This document shows positions 18,133 through 27,492 of a stretch of 64,000 nucleotides of DNA, in pieces. The notes under the pieces are model-generated. The model worked only from the letters and a program-made list of their open reading frames with translations, did no database searches and was not told the DNA's origin. The position numbers and the translations under genes were made by a program. Each line of letters starts with the position of its first letter. Positions within the stretch are counted from its first letter, which is position 1. The stretch is from Neisseria sp. MVDL19-042950. Its GTDB lineage: Bacteria; Pseudomonadota; Gammaproteobacteria; Burkholderiales; Neisseriaceae. The stretch covers positions 62,001 through 126,000 of the forward strand of contig NZ_JAUKWH010000006.1 in assembly GCF_030504625.1 (NCBI RefSeq), read 5' to 3'.

Positions 18133-18885
18133 ATGTCGAAACGCATACATACCCATTACGACAATCTCAAAGTTGCGCAGGACGCACCGATAGAAGTCAT
18201 CCGCGCGGCTTACCGTTCGCTTTGCAAAAAATACCATCCCGACCAAAACCGAGATAACCCCGCCGCACACCGTATCATGAGCCTGATTAACCGCTCGTAT
18301 GCGGTATTGTCCGACCCCGAACAGCGGCGTGCGCACGATGAATGGATTGCCGCGCAACAGCAAGGCTGCGGGTCGGAGATGCCGTTAAGCTCGCCCATGC
18401 CCGCACAAGCGGAGCCGATGCCGTCTGAAAACTTATTGCGGCAGCGCCGTTTCTGGCTGGGGCTGGCGTTTTTCGTTTTCTTGCTGGGCGGCCTGTTTTG
18501 GCTGGCGCAGCAACAACGCGAAGCCGCTGCCGATATGCCGCCGCGTGCGGTTGCCGCTTCCGAGCATTATCCCGAATTCGCCCAATATCTCGACGGCTAT
18601 CCCGTGCTGGCGGAGCGGGGCAACGGTATGGTGAAAATCGATAACCGCCGCAACCGTTCGGCGGTGTTCGTGCAGATTTATCCGGCCAAAGGCGATACCG
18701 CCATCCGCACCGTTTATATTCCCGCCCATGCCGATTTCACCGCTTTCAAGCTCGGCGCGGGAGCTTACCGTATCCGTTACCGTCAGTTGGCCAACGACAC
18801 GTGGGAGGCGGCCGAATTCACTTTGGCCAGCGAACAGGCCCGTGCCGATGTGGTATTGAAAAACGCCCCGCCGGACGGATTGTAG
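18133..18885 (+). CDS. J-domain membrane protein
   Basis: A 250-residue protein with an N-terminal J domain (about residues 5-70) containing the HPD triad in KKYHPDQNRD, which stimulates Hsp70 ATPase. One transmembrane segment follows at about 113-130 (FWLGLAFFVFLLGGLFWL), then a beta-rich domain of about 110 residues outside the cytoplasm, with RNRSAVFVQIYPAKGD. The J domain would face the cytoplasm. It starts 24 bases after tsaD, probably in the same transcript. The partner of the C-terminal domain is unknown. The codon run ATGCCGTCTGAA (an AT-DUS) sits in the linker. Confidence 0.85.
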   Translation: MSKRIHTHYDNLKVAQDAPIEVIRAAYRSLCKKYHPDQNRDNPAAHRIMSLINRSYAVLSDPEQRRAHDEWIAAQQQGCGSEMPLSSPMPAQAEPMPSENLLRQRRFWLGLAFFVFLLGGLFWLAQQQREAAADMPPRAVAASEHYPEFAQYLDGYPVLAERGNGMVKIDNRRNRSAVFVQIYPAKGDTAIRTVYIPAHADFTAFKLGAGAYRIRYRQLANDTWEAAEFTLASEQARADVVLKNAPPDGL

Positions 18886-18914
18886 AGGCCGTCTGAAAAG
18901 TATGGAGGAAGAAA

Positions 18915-19511
18915 ATGTCCAAATGGAATGAGCGTTATCAAACCGAAGAATATATTTTCGGCACCGAACCCAACGAATTTATCGCCCGCATCCGCCCCTT
19001 TCTGCCTGAGAGCGGCAGGGCGTTGGATTTGGCTACCGGCGAAGGGCGCAACGGTGTTTTCCTCGCCCGGCATGGTTTGGATGCCGAAGGGGTGGACATG
19101 TCGGCGGTGGGCTTGGAAAAAGCGCAAAAGCTGGCGGAAGCCAAAGGCGTGCGCTTTGCCACCCGTTTGGAAAACATTGCCGAAATGCAGATGCCGTCTG
19201 AACATTATGCCGTGATCACTTCGGTGTTCTGCCACTTCGCCGAACCGGAACGTACCCGCGTAATGCAGCGCATTATCGGCGCATTGCAAAGCGGCGGTTT
19301 GTTTGCCGGCGTGTTTTATCATCCCGACCAGATCGGCTACGGCACCGGCGGCCCTAGTGATCCCGCCATGCTCGGCACGCTGGAAGAAATGCAAAATGCG
19401 TTAAAAGGTTTGGAATGGCTGATTGCCGAGCATAGTTTGCGCGAAATGAACGAAGGCAGCCGCCATCGGGGAACCAGTTCGGTAATTTGTTTGTTGGGGC
19501 GCAAACGCTAG
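18915..19511 (+). CDS. Class I SAM-dependent methyltransferase (TehB/SmtA-like)
   Basis: A 198-residue Rossmann methyltransferase. The SAM-binding loop is LDLATGEGRNGVFLA (about residues 38-52), the acidic residue after strand 2 is in AEGVDMSAVGL, and YAVITSVFCHF is the motif after strand 4. The N-terminal WNERYQTEEYIFG is typical of the small TehB-like group that includes tellurite-resistance and thiol methyltransferases. Substrate unknown. GGAGGAAGAA is a strong ribosome site. It lies 30 bases after the J-domain gene with a DUS between them. Confidence 0.85.
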   Translation: MSKWNERYQTEEYIFGTEPNEFIARIRPFLPESGRALDLATGEGRNGVFLARHGLDAEGVDMSAVGLEKAQKLAEAKGVRFATRLENIAEMQMPSEHYAVITSVFCHFAEPERTRVMQRIIGALQSGGLFAGVFYHPDQIGYGTGGPSDPAMLGTLEEMQNALKGLEWLIAEHSLREMNEGSRHRGTSSVICLLGRKR

Positions 19512-19568
19512 AAAGCGTTGGAATACGGTTGCGGTAATACCGGTTGGGTTTTACCGCCGCATGTGAAA

Positions 19569-19612
19569 GAGGCCGTCTGAAAGACTTTAAACAAATCTTT
19601 CAGACGGCCTCT
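19569..19612. terminator. DUS inverted-pair hairpin between the methyltransferase and surA genes
   Basis: GAGGCCGTCTGAAAGA and TCTTTCAGACGGCCTC, between convergent genes. Confidence 0.8.
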
Positions 19613-19628
19613 CGCCTTATGCATGATA

Positions 19629-20591
19629 TCAGCGGCGGATTTCTACAAACGAGTTGGTACGCAACTCTTGCAGCAGGCCGGCAGTGGCCTGTTCGATTTT
19701 TTGCTGTGCAATATATTGGCGCACGGCTTCGCGTTGACGCTCTTCGGGAGAGCCGGCATCGCGCACTTCGTTGAGTTTGATAACGTGCCAGCCGAACTGG
19801 GTGCGCACGGGGCGGCTTACTTGACCCGGTTTTAGGGCTTTTACGGCACTTTCAAATTCGGGAACCATATAGCCTTCGCCAAACCAGCCCAAATCGCCTC
19901 CGGCCGCGGCGCTGCCGTCTTGCGAGAATTGGCGTGCAAGGGCGGCAAAATCGTGGCCGCTGCGTGCCTGATTGTGGATTTTACGGATGCTGCTTTCCGC
20001 CGCTGCCGCCGCATTGCTGCTTTCGGCTTTCAGCAAAATATGCTGGGCGCGGTATTGGCGCATCGGTCTGCCTTCGGGCAGCGAGAGGCCTTGTTGTTTG
20101 GCTTGTGCGATCAGGTTGTCGATTTCCGCATCGCTTACGCGGCTGTTTTGCATAATCGCCTGCTGCTGTACTTTTTGGGCAATGATGCTGTCGGCAACAC
20201 TGCGGCGCACGGCAGCTTTGCCGATACCGATTTTGGCTGATTGGGCATACAGGCCGTCGATAGTGGTTTTGCGCGATTGGGCGATACGGGCGAGGGCTTC
20301 GTCGATTTCGGCATCGCCGGCGCTGATGTTGCGCCGTTTGCCCGCCTGTACGATCAGCGATTGGTCGATAAGCTGTCGCAACACCTGCTGGCGCAGTTCT
20401 TGATCGCTGATTTGGCTGCCTTTGGGCAGGTTGCGCCGCGCTTCGGCCATGCCTTGGCGTACATCGCGGTGGGTAATCGCTTCCGTACCGGCAACAGCGG
20501 CAATACCGTCGACCAATTTGATGTCGGATGCTTGAACGGTTTGCAGGGTGAGGCCGAGCGCGGCGGCGAGAATCAGGGATTTGCAGTTCAT
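19629..20591 (-). CDS. surA: Periplasmic peptidylprolyl isomerase, SurA-like
   Basis: Chaperone for outer-membrane protein folding. The 320-residue protein starts with a signal peptide (MNCKSLILAAALGLTLQTVQAS), then a SurA N-terminal chaperone region (about 30-165), and one parvulin domain (about 175-285) with YRAQHILLK, FSQDGSAAAGGDLGWF and TQFGWHVIKL. E. coli SurA has two parvulin domains; a single one is usual in Neisseria. The start overlaps the stop of lptD by four bases (ATGA), so the two are cotranscribed and translationally coupled, which fits a role in delivering LptD. Confidence 0.93.
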   Translation of the reverse strand: MNCKSLILAAALGLTLQTVQASDIKLVDGIAAVAGTEAITHRDVRQGMAEARRNLPKGSQISDQELRQQVLRQLIDQSLIVQAGKRRNISAGDAEIDEALARIAQSRKTTIDGLYAQSAKIGIGKAAVRRSVADSIIAQKVQQQAIMQNSRVSDAEIDNLIAQAKQQGLSLPEGRPMRQYRAQHILLKAESSNAAAAAESSIRKIHNQARSGHDFAALARQFSQDGSAAAGGDLGWFGEGYMVPEFESAVKALKPGQVSRPVRTQFGWHVIKLNEVRDAGSPEERQREAVRQYIAQQKIEQATAGLLQELRTNSFVEIRR

Positions 20592-22918
20592 TGTTTGACT
20601 ACCTCGTTGGTTTTGCTGTAGCCGGGAATGGCTAAACGCAGTTTTTCAAAAGGATTGTTGCCGATATTGCTCAAATCTTTCAGTTGCAGGTTGAAAAATA
20701 CGGCGTTTTTCTTACTGTTCAGGCCGGTAACGTAACGCTGGCCGACCACGCTGGCACTCCAGCAGCCGCAGCCGCTTTTGTATTCGACGCCGGCGAGTAT
20801 TTCCAGCGGCTTTTTAACATTGATTTCATAGTTGTAGCGGGCAACGCCATACAGGTTTTTCGTAAGCGGCCACTGGGCGGCAAGGTCTATCTGGCTGAGT
20901 TTGTCGTAAAAATATTCGCCGTTTTTCTGCAGGTAGATTTTTTCGTTGCGCCCGTATTTATAGCGCGCGCTCAATACTTTGCCCGGCTCGGGGTTGTAAC
21001 GCAGGCCGGTGGAGAAACTTTCGGTGCGTTTCAGGTTTTCGTTGTAATGCACGTCGGTGTCCACGCTCACGCTGTCGCTGACTTTTCCATTGGCAAACGC
21101 CACCCAATCGGAACGGTTGCGGGTGTAGCGGCCCACGCTTCCGTCGAGCAATACGTTATCGTTTTTCAAGTAGAACTTCTGGCCGATACCGGCGCGGAAT
21201 AGTTCGGCACCGTTGTTCGGGTTGAGAAAACGGGTTTGTACCGCGGTGGAAACGCTGTTGGCGGAGTTGATGCGGTCGTTGCCGGAATACAGGTTTTCAC
21301 GGAAAAGCTGGCTGTAGTTGAAGCTGTTTTCCGAAGAGTCGAAATTGGGCAGGTCGTTTTGCGACTTGGTGGGGATGTAGTTGTAAAACAGGCGCGGTTC
21401 GAGGGTTTGGACGTAATTGTTGCCGAAGAGCGAGGCTTTGCGCTCGAAAGTCAGGCCGCCGTCGACATTGAAAACCGGCAATGTGCGGCTGAGTGTGCGT
21501 GCGTCTTTATTTTTAAATTTATCCAAATCGTAATAGGTGGCATGCACGCCGATTTTGGGGCGCAGATAGCCCCAAGCATTGTGCAAATCCCATTTGACGC
21601 TCGGATACAGCACCACGCGGCTGCCGGCTTGCTTTCTGTCGTGGTCGAAGCGGGTGAACTGGCTGAATACGTTGACTTGCGCACCGCCTATGCTTTTCTG
21701 CCAGCGGGCGGAAAAGCGCGGCAACAGGGCGTAAGGTTCGTCTTTGTAGCCGTCGGCATTGGCAAGGGTTTGGTATTTTTGGGCGGTGAAATAGCCGTCA
21801 AAGAAGCCGTCCAACAAACGGGAATGGTATTTCAGCCATGCTTGGCGGTTGAGGTTGACGTTGCGGGCGATGTCGTCGCGGTTGTAGAAATCGCGGTAAT
21901 AGTCGTTGTCGGATACTTGGTGGAAGTCTATGCCGCCGCTGAGACGGTCGGTAAATTGGTGGCGGTGTTCCCATTGGGCGCGGTAGCGGTTGTTGTGTTC
22001 GCTCCGTTTGTCGTCGGGCATCCAAGTGCCTTCGACTTTTCCTGAAAATTTAGGCTCGAGATAACGGAACTGCCCGCCTAATTGAACGCCGCGGTTGCTG
22101 ATAAAGCCGGGCGTAACGGTTGCATCATAATTCGGCGCAAGGTTGAGGTAATAGGGCAGAGCCATTTCTAGGCCGTCTGAACCGATAGAAAGCGCCGGTA
22201 CCAACAAGCCGCTTTTGCGGTTGCCGTTGATGGGGAAGTCGGCCCACGGCGTATATAAAACCGGTACTCCACCGAAAACCAGCGATGCATGTTTGGCCAC
22301 GCCGATGCCGCTGTTTTGGTCTGCTTCGATGCTTTTTGCCTGAATATACCAACTTGCGTCGCCGCGCTCGCAGGTGTTGAATTTGGTGTTGGTGAGTTTG
22401 TAGCGGCCGTTGGCCTGCATTTCGGCCGTTTCGCTCACGCTTTGCAAACGGCGGCCTTCATGTTCGGCTTCCAAGCGGGCATTGTGCGAAATGCCGGTGC
22501 CTGCGGCTAAGTTGTATTCGACCGTGCTGCCGCTGACGGTGGAGCCGTTTTGATATAGCGTGAACGTATCGCCTGCCCGCACGACTTCGAGGCTTTGGTC
22601 GTAGTCTACCCATTGTGCGTTGAGTATTTGGTCGTTGCGTTCGATGATCACATCGCCTTCGGCACGCACTTTGATATTGGTTTGGCCTTCGAGTCGGTCG
22701 GCAGTAATGCGGGTATAGTCTGCGGGCAGGGCTTCGCCGCTGCTGCGTTTGATGTCGGGTACGGCATGTGCCGCCGCTTCGTTACGCAGTTTTTCCGGCG
22801 AGCATTTCAGGCATGTGCTGCCGAGCGGCAAATCGTCGGCAGCCTGCGCCGTCGCTGCTGCGCCGAAGCCTACTCCCAAGGCCAATACCAGCGGTTTTAA
22901 TGAAAATAAACGAGCCAA
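20588..22918 (-). CDS. lptD: LPS-assembly outer-membrane protein LptD
   Basis: Inserts lipooligosaccharide into the outer leaflet of the outer membrane together with LptE. The 776 residues begin with a signal peptide (MARLFSLKPLVLALGVGFGAAATAQA). A periplasmic OstA-type jellyroll follows (about 65-200: YTRITADRLEGQTN and VIIERNDQILNAQWVDYD), then a large beta barrel. Cysteines are in CLKCSPE near the N-terminus, in NTCERGD, and in SGCGCWSASV near the end; cysteine pairs of this kind form the inter-domain disulfides that lock LptD. The gene heads the lptD-surA operon, divergent from an AmgK-like kinase. Confidence 0.97.
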   Translation of the reverse strand: MARLFSLKPLVLALGVGFGAAATAQAADDLPLGSTCLKCSPEKLRNEAAAHAVPDIKRSSGEALPADYTRITADRLEGQTNIKVRAEGDVIIERNDQILNAQWVDYDQSLEVVRAGDTFTLYQNGSTVSGSTVEYNLAAGTGISHNARLEAEHEGRRLQSVSETAEMQANGRYKLTNTKFNTCERGDASWYIQAKSIEADQNSGIGVAKHASLVFGGVPVLYTPWADFPINGNRKSGLLVPALSIGSDGLEMALPYYLNLAPNYDATVTPGFISNRGVQLGGQFRYLEPKFSGKVEGTWMPDDKRSEHNNRYRAQWEHRHQFTDRLSGGIDFHQVSDNDYYRDFYNRDDIARNVNLNRQAWLKYHSRLLDGFFDGYFTAQKYQTLANADGYKDEPYALLPRFSARWQKSIGGAQVNVFSQFTRFDHDRKQAGSRVVLYPSVKWDLHNAWGYLRPKIGVHATYYDLDKFKNKDARTLSRTLPVFNVDGGLTFERKASLFGNNYVQTLEPRLFYNYIPTKSQNDLPNFDSSENSFNYSQLFRENLYSGNDRINSANSVSTAVQTRFLNPNNGAELFRAGIGQKFYLKNDNVLLDGSVGRYTRNRSDWVAFANGKVSDSVSVDTDVHYNENLKRTESFSTGLRYNPEPGKVLSARYKYGRNEKIYLQKNGEYFYDKLSQIDLAAQWPLTKNLYGVARYNYEINVKKPLEILAGVEYKSGCGCWSASVVGQRYVTGLNSKKNAVFFNLQLKDLSNIGNNPFEKLRLAIPGYSKTNEVVKQ

Positions 22919-22988
22919 AGTCTCACCTTAAATCGGTTTTGCCAGTTAGAATAGCGGATATTTTAACCTGAAAAAATGAAAAACGACC

Positions 22989-23993
22989 ATGCAACGACAA
23001 ACCGAATTGAAAAATTGGCTGGAAACGGTTTATCCCGCCCAGTCTTTCGAATTAAGCTTTGCCGCAGCCGATGCCGATTTCCGGCGGTATTTCCGCGCCG
23101 CTTTTTCAGACGGCCGCACCGTAATCTGTATGGATGCCCCGCCTGAGAAAATGAGTGTCGCACCTTACCTGAAAGTGCAAAAATTATTTGACATGATAAA
23201 CGTACCACAGGTTCTGCATGTAGACGAAGCTCAAGGTTTTATGGTGTTAAACGATTTGGGCAACACCACTTTCCTGACCGCCATGCAGCAAGAAAACGGA
23301 GAAACTGCACATAAAGCCTTGTTACTCGAAGCGATTGACGAGCTGATTACTTTGCAGAAACACAGTAAAAAAGACATATTGCCCGAATACGACAGAGAAG
23401 TTATGTTGCGCGAAATCAATCTTTTTCCGGAATGGTTTGTCGCCAAAGAATTGGGTAAGAACTTGAATTTCAAACAGCGCCAACTGTGGCAGCAAACCGT
23501 CGATACCCTGTTGCCGCCTCTGTTGGCGCAGCCGCAAGTGTATGTGCACCGTGATTTTATCGTCCGCAATCTGATGCTGGAAAAAGGCCGCCCGGGAGTG
23601 TTGGATTTTCAAGATGCGCTTTACGGCCCAATTTCTTACGATTTGGTGTCGCTGCTGCGCGATGCTTTTATCGAATGGGAAGAAGAATTCGTGCTGGATT
23701 TGGTTATCCGCTATTGGGAAAAGGCCCGTGCCGCCGAATTGCCCGTGCCGAAAAATTTTGATGAGTTTTACCGTTGGTTCGAATGGATGGGAGTACAGCG
23801 CCATCTTAAAGTGGCCGGTATTTTTGCACGATTGTATTACCGCGACGGCAAAGATAAATACCGCCCCGAGATTCCGCGGTTCCTCAATTATCTGCGGCGG
23901 GCATCGCGCCGTTACAATGATTTGGCTCCGCTATATGCATTGTTGGTCGAATTGGTTGGCGATGACGAATTGGAAACCGGATTTACGTTTTAA
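22989..23993 (+). CDS. amgK: AmgK-like anomeric MurNAc/GlcNAc kinase (APH family)
   Basis: Aminoglycoside-phosphotransferase-fold kinase of 334 residues. The catalytic loop is HRDFIVRNLML (HxDxxxxN, about residues 180-190) and the metal-binding aspartate is in VLDFQDALYG. The group phosphorylates recycled N-acetylmuramic acid at C1 so that MurU can make UDP-MurNAc, bypassing de novo synthesis. Position opposite lptD-surA is the same as in Pseudomonas, where amgK-murU sit there; murU is not next to it here. The substrate is inferred from family and context. Confidence 0.85.
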   Translation: MQRQTELKNWLETVYPAQSFELSFAAADADFRRYFRAAFSDGRTVICMDAPPEKMSVAPYLKVQKLFDMINVPQVLHVDEAQGFMVLNDLGNTTFLTAMQQENGETAHKALLLEAIDELITLQKHSKKDILPEYDREVMLREINLFPEWFVAKELGKNLNFKQRQLWQQTVDTLLPPLLAQPQVYVHRDFIVRNLMLEKGRPGVLDFQDALYGPISYDLVSLLRDAFIEWEEEFVLDLVIRYWEKARAAELPVPKNFDEFYRWFEWMGVQRHLKVAGIFARLYYRDGKDKYRPEIPRFLNYLRRASRRYNDLAPLYALLVELVGDDELETGFTF

Positions 23994-24010
23994 CTTGGGA
24001 ATGAACGGAT

Positions 24011-24050
24011 GAGGCCGTCTGAAAAAGCCGCTCAGCTTTTCAGACGGCCT
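24011..24050 (+). terminator. DUS inverted-pair hairpin after the amgK-like gene
   Basis: GAGGCCGTCTGAAAAAGC and GCTTTTCAGACGGCCT. It separates core genome from the VgrG island. Confidence 0.75.
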
Positions 24051-24125
24051 TCTGTTTCAGCCGGATAGCATAACAATACCCGTATGGTTTAAAATCTTGC
24101 TTATTTTTCCAGCAGATTGCCTATC

Positions 24126-26609
24126 ATGCCGACCCAATCCTACCACCTCACCTTCTCCCGCTTCAGCCCCAAACTCTCCGTCGTCTCCTTTACCGCCACC
24201 GAAGCCCTCAACAGCACCTACCGCCTAGACATCGAACTCACCTCCAGCGATGCCGACCTGCCGCTGTCGTCGTATATCAACCAAACCGCCGTCTTTACCG
24301 TGACCCCGGTCAGCTCCGATGTGTTGGGATTAATCGAAGGCATGCTCGCCCCCGATGCGTTGAAAAGCTGGCACGGCATCATCACCCGTTGCGAGCGGCT
24401 GGACACTTCCGCCGACGAAACCCGTTACCGTTTGATGTTAGAGCCGCGTTTAGCGGCTCTAACACATTTTACCGCCTCCCGTTTGTTTCAAAACCAATCC
24501 GTGCCCGACATCATCGCCGCGGTGTTGAAGCACCACCGCTTTGCCGGTGTCGATTTCCGCTTTAATACTTCGCGCGAATACAGTGTGCGCGAATATGTAA
24601 CCCAGTATCAGGAAAGCGACTTCGCCTTCATCAACCGGCTGTGCGAGGAGGAAGGCATCTGGTACGCCTTCGAACAACATGAGGAGTATGGCGATGTGGC
24701 GGTATTCGGCGACGATGCCGGCCATTATTGCCGCGGCAGCAGTCTGCCGTATCCCTACCGGCCGCAGGCGGGATTGGAGAGTGTCGGTGCCGAAGCCTTC
24801 CATACCTTCAACACCGTCCACAACCCGATTCTCGAATCCGTCCGCGTCGGCGACTACAACTACCGTGCTGCCGACAGCGACCTATGGTCCGAAGCCACGG
24901 CAAAGAGTGCCGACGGCGACAACAGCGTCTTACTCGGCCGCGACAGCCGTTGGGGGTTGCATCACAAGACTCCCGAGGAAGCGCAACTTCAGACGGCGTT
25001 ACTGCAACAGCTCGACCACTGCCGCCGTCTCGTCGCCTCCGGCAGCGGCAACGTGACCGCCGTCAGTCAGGGACGGGTGTTACAGACGGCCCCGTCTGTG
25101 GCCGAAGCCGATCACGGTTGGCTGATCGTGTCGGCCCAGCATCACGGCGGCCGCAGCGACAGCTACCGTAACAGCTTTACCGCCATTCCCGCCGATAAGG
25201 TGTTCCGTCCCGAACGGATTACCCCGCTGCCGAAGATTCAGGGCAGCCTACCCGCCAGAATCACCAGTCCCGGCAACTACACCTATGCCTATCTCGACAA
25301 TATGGGCCGTTACCGCGTCAAACTGCCGTTCGACCTCGACGAGTGGAGCCCGGGCGGAGAAAGCCGTCCCATCCGCTTGGCCAAACCGTATGCCGGCCCC
25401 GCCTACGGCCAACACTTCCCGCTCCACGAAGGCACCGAAGTGATGTTGTCGTTCGTGCAGGGTAATCCCGACCGGCCGTATATCTCGGGAGTGATGCACG
25501 ACAGTTCCCACCCCGACCACGTCCCTGCCGATTGGAACACCCGCAACGTTATCCGCACTTGGGCCAACAACAAACTGCGGATGGAAGACAAACAGGGACA
25601 GGAACACATCAAACTGGCGACCGAATACGGCAAGAGCCAACTCAACCTCGGCCATATCGTCGACGGGCAACGACAAAAACGCGGCGACAACGGTGAAGGC
25701 TTTGAGTTGCGTACCGACAGTTGGGGTGCATTGCGGGCGGGTAAGGGTTTGTTGATTTCTTCAGACGGCCAAAGCGGTGCACAGGGAACGGTATTAAACC
25801 GCGACCAAGCCATTGCCAATTTGGAACAGGCATTGTCATTGGCAAAGAGTTTGAACAAAGCCGCCCATACTGCTAAGGCGGAAGGAACCTTAACCGAAGA
25901 GCAGGAAGGCCGTCTGAAAAACTGTATTAAAGACTTATACCAACAAGTGATTTTACTGTCGGCCCCCGACGGTATCGCCACCGCCACCCCGCAAAGCCAG
26001 CTGCACACCGCCGGCCAACACCTCCACCATATCAGCGGCGGCGACACCGACATCAGCGCCGGCCAAAACTTCACCGCCCATGCGGTCGGGAGCGTCAACC
26101 TGTTTGCGCAGAGCAACGGGGCGAAACTGCAGGCCAATCAGGGCAAGGTGGAGATACAGGCACAGAACGATGAAATGCAGATTAATGCCCTCAAAGATGC
26201 CGTCTTAACCAGCAGTGCGGGGAAAGTGGTTATCGCATCCAAAGAAGAAATCGTACTGACTTCGGGCGGAGCGTATATCCGGATTAAGGACGGCGAGATT
26301 GAGTTGGGATGCCCGAAAGTGGTGCGGGTGAAGGCGGCGGCTTGGGAGGTTACGGGGCCGAGTAGTTTTAACAATGCCGATTTACCACTATTTGATACAA
26401 GTCGGCTGTATGATTTACGGTATCATTTTGTGGATGATGAAGGGATTCCTTATAAAAATACAGAATACGTAGCTTACCTAAATGATTATAAAGTTGTTCA
26501 TGGAAAAACAGACTCTGATGGATTTACTCAAATTTTTTATTCAGATAAACCGGATCAAGTCAAAATACATTTAATACAACATTCTGAAAACAATGAAGAT
26601 AGAAGGTAA
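24126..26609 (+). CDS. vgrG: Type VI secretion spike protein VgrG (TssI) with C-terminal extension
   Basis: Trimeric needle tip of the T6SS that carries toxins. Of 827 residues, about 1-370 are the gp27-like part (YHLTFSRFSPKLSVVSF, then YVTQYQESDFAFINRLCEEEGIWYAF in pieces YQESDFAFINRL and EEGIWYAF). About 380-500 are the gp5 OB fold (YRVKLPFDLDEWSPGGES, AGPAYGQHFPLHEGTEVMLSF in pieces), and 560-750 the DUF2345 beta-helix. From about residue 755 base composition drops sharply in GC and a roughly 60-residue transthyretin-like module follows (FVDDEGIPYKN, GKTDSDGF), of the sort that recruits effectors. A 12-bp perfect hairpin lies inside the gene at 24,436-24,464. Start chosen at MPTQSYHL. Confidence 0.95.
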   Translation: MPTQSYHLTFSRFSPKLSVVSFTATEALNSTYRLDIELTSSDADLPLSSYINQTAVFTVTPVSSDVLGLIEGMLAPDALKSWHGIITRCERLDTSADETRYRLMLEPRLAALTHFTASRLFQNQSVPDIIAAVLKHHRFAGVDFRFNTSREYSVREYVTQYQESDFAFINRLCEEEGIWYAFEQHEEYGDVAVFGDDAGHYCRGSSLPYPYRPQAGLESVGAEAFHTFNTVHNPILESVRVGDYNYRAADSDLWSEATAKSADGDNSVLLGRDSRWGLHHKTPEEAQLQTALLQQLDHCRRLVASGSGNVTAVSQGRVLQTAPSVAEADHGWLIVSAQHHGGRSDSYRNSFTAIPADKVFRPERITPLPKIQGSLPARITSPGNYTYAYLDNMGRYRVKLPFDLDEWSPGGESRPIRLAKPYAGPAYGQHFPLHEGTEVMLSFVQGNPDRPYISGVMHDSSHPDHVPADWNTRNVIRTWANNKLRMEDKQGQEHIKLATEYGKSQLNLGHIVDGQRQKRGDNGEGFELRTDSWGALRAGKGLLISSDGQSGAQGTVLNRDQAIANLEQALSLAKSLNKAAHTAKAEGTLTEEQEGRLKNCIKDLYQQVILLSAPDGIATATPQSQLHTAGQHLHHISGGDTDISAGQNFTAHAVGSVNLFAQSNGAKLQANQGKVEIQAQNDEMQINALKDAVLTSSAGKVVIASKEEIVLTSGGAYIRIKDGEIELGCPKVVRVKAAAWEVTGPSSFNNADLPLFDTSRLYDLRYHFVDDEGIPYKNTEYVAYLNDYKVVHGKTDSDGFTQIFYSDKPDQVKIHLIQHSENNEDRR

Positions 26610-26616
26610 TCTAAGT

Positions 26617-27492
26617 ATGAAAAATGATAGTGAAATGGTTACGTTCAATATTTATGCAAAAGTTCGAACAAATGTTAATACTAAAGATTTATTTTATGAC
26701 ATTAAAGTGCATGATAATAAAGGATCAGCTATTTTAAATTTACGAGGACAATCATTAAAATCAGATGGCATGATTGGCATACATAAAACCAAAGCCATTC
26801 CAAGAGGTGCTGCAAATAAATTTTTAAAAGAAGTGATGTTATACAAAAAAGTGGGAGGGAGCTTGATCCCTGTTTTAAAGAATTCACATATTATCCCTTT
26901 TCATTTAACTGAATTCGAAAGTGAAAAAATTAACCCCAAATTATTGGAAGCAACTATAGATTATTTCGAATCAAAAGGAAAAATGGATAAAGAAAAAGTC
27001 TCTCAAGTACAAATTACGAGAAAACGATATAGATATATTCAAGTAAGAGAAGATTTTAAGATGAAAACTGGCGTTTCAAGCTCATTTCAAGCAGTTGAAA
27101 ACGTTGGAATTCGAGGAGGATTTCATATAATTGGAAATATAGAAATTACAAATAATAAATTATTAGTATTTGCACAAGGGCATTCTAATGCAGGACACCC
27201 TTTAGCAGGAGATGGTAAATTAGAATTTTTAGTTAATGCAACAGTATATATAAATAAAAAACGATTGCATTCTCAACAACTAGAATGGAATCCTCATGGT
27301 TATTGGAAATCTAGCGACAGCATATACACAATAATAGGGGAGGCAATTTTTGATTTACCTGAACCTCAACGCGGTCAAGAAACCCTATTAAAATTAGAGG
27401 CGATGTATCAAGTAGTCCGAGATGCTGGATCCGGTTCCTTTGTATCAAATAAGATTACAAAAACATTATCTTTTCACACAGAGTTAAAATGA
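26617..27492 (+). CDS. Unrecognised protein following VgrG; candidate T6SS effector
   Basis: I do not recognise this 291-residue protein. It has no signal peptide and no transmembrane segment, is basic and rich in Lys, Asn and Ile, and looks mostly beta-stranded. The N-terminal region is FNIYAKVRTNVNTKD; there is a GIHKTKAIPRGAANKF segment and a C-terminal half with GGFHIIGNIEI, FAQGHSNAGHPLAGDGKLEF and EWNPHGYW. The His and Gly cluster GHSNAGHPLAGDG could be an active or metal site, but that is guesswork. ATG 26,617 has AGAAGG ten bases before it and lies seven bases after vgrG; an in-frame ATG at 26,593 would overlap vgrG. Very low GC like the vgrG tail. It overlaps the following lipoprotein gene by four bases. 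Position suggests VgrG cargo. Confidence 0.7.
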   Translation: MKNDSEMVTFNIYAKVRTNVNTKDLFYDIKVHDNKGSAILNLRGQSLKSDGMIGIHKTKAIPRGAANKFLKEVMLYKKVGGSLIPVLKNSHIIPFHLTEFESEKINPKLLEATIDYFESKGKMDKEKVSQVQITRKRYRYIQVREDFKMKTGVSSSFQAVENVGIRGGFHIIGNIEITNNKLLVFAQGHSNAGHPLAGDGKLEFLVNATVYINKKRLHSQQLEWNPHGYWKSSDSIYTIIGEAIFDLPEPQRGQETLLKLEAMYQVVRDAGSGSFVSNKITKTLSFHTELK

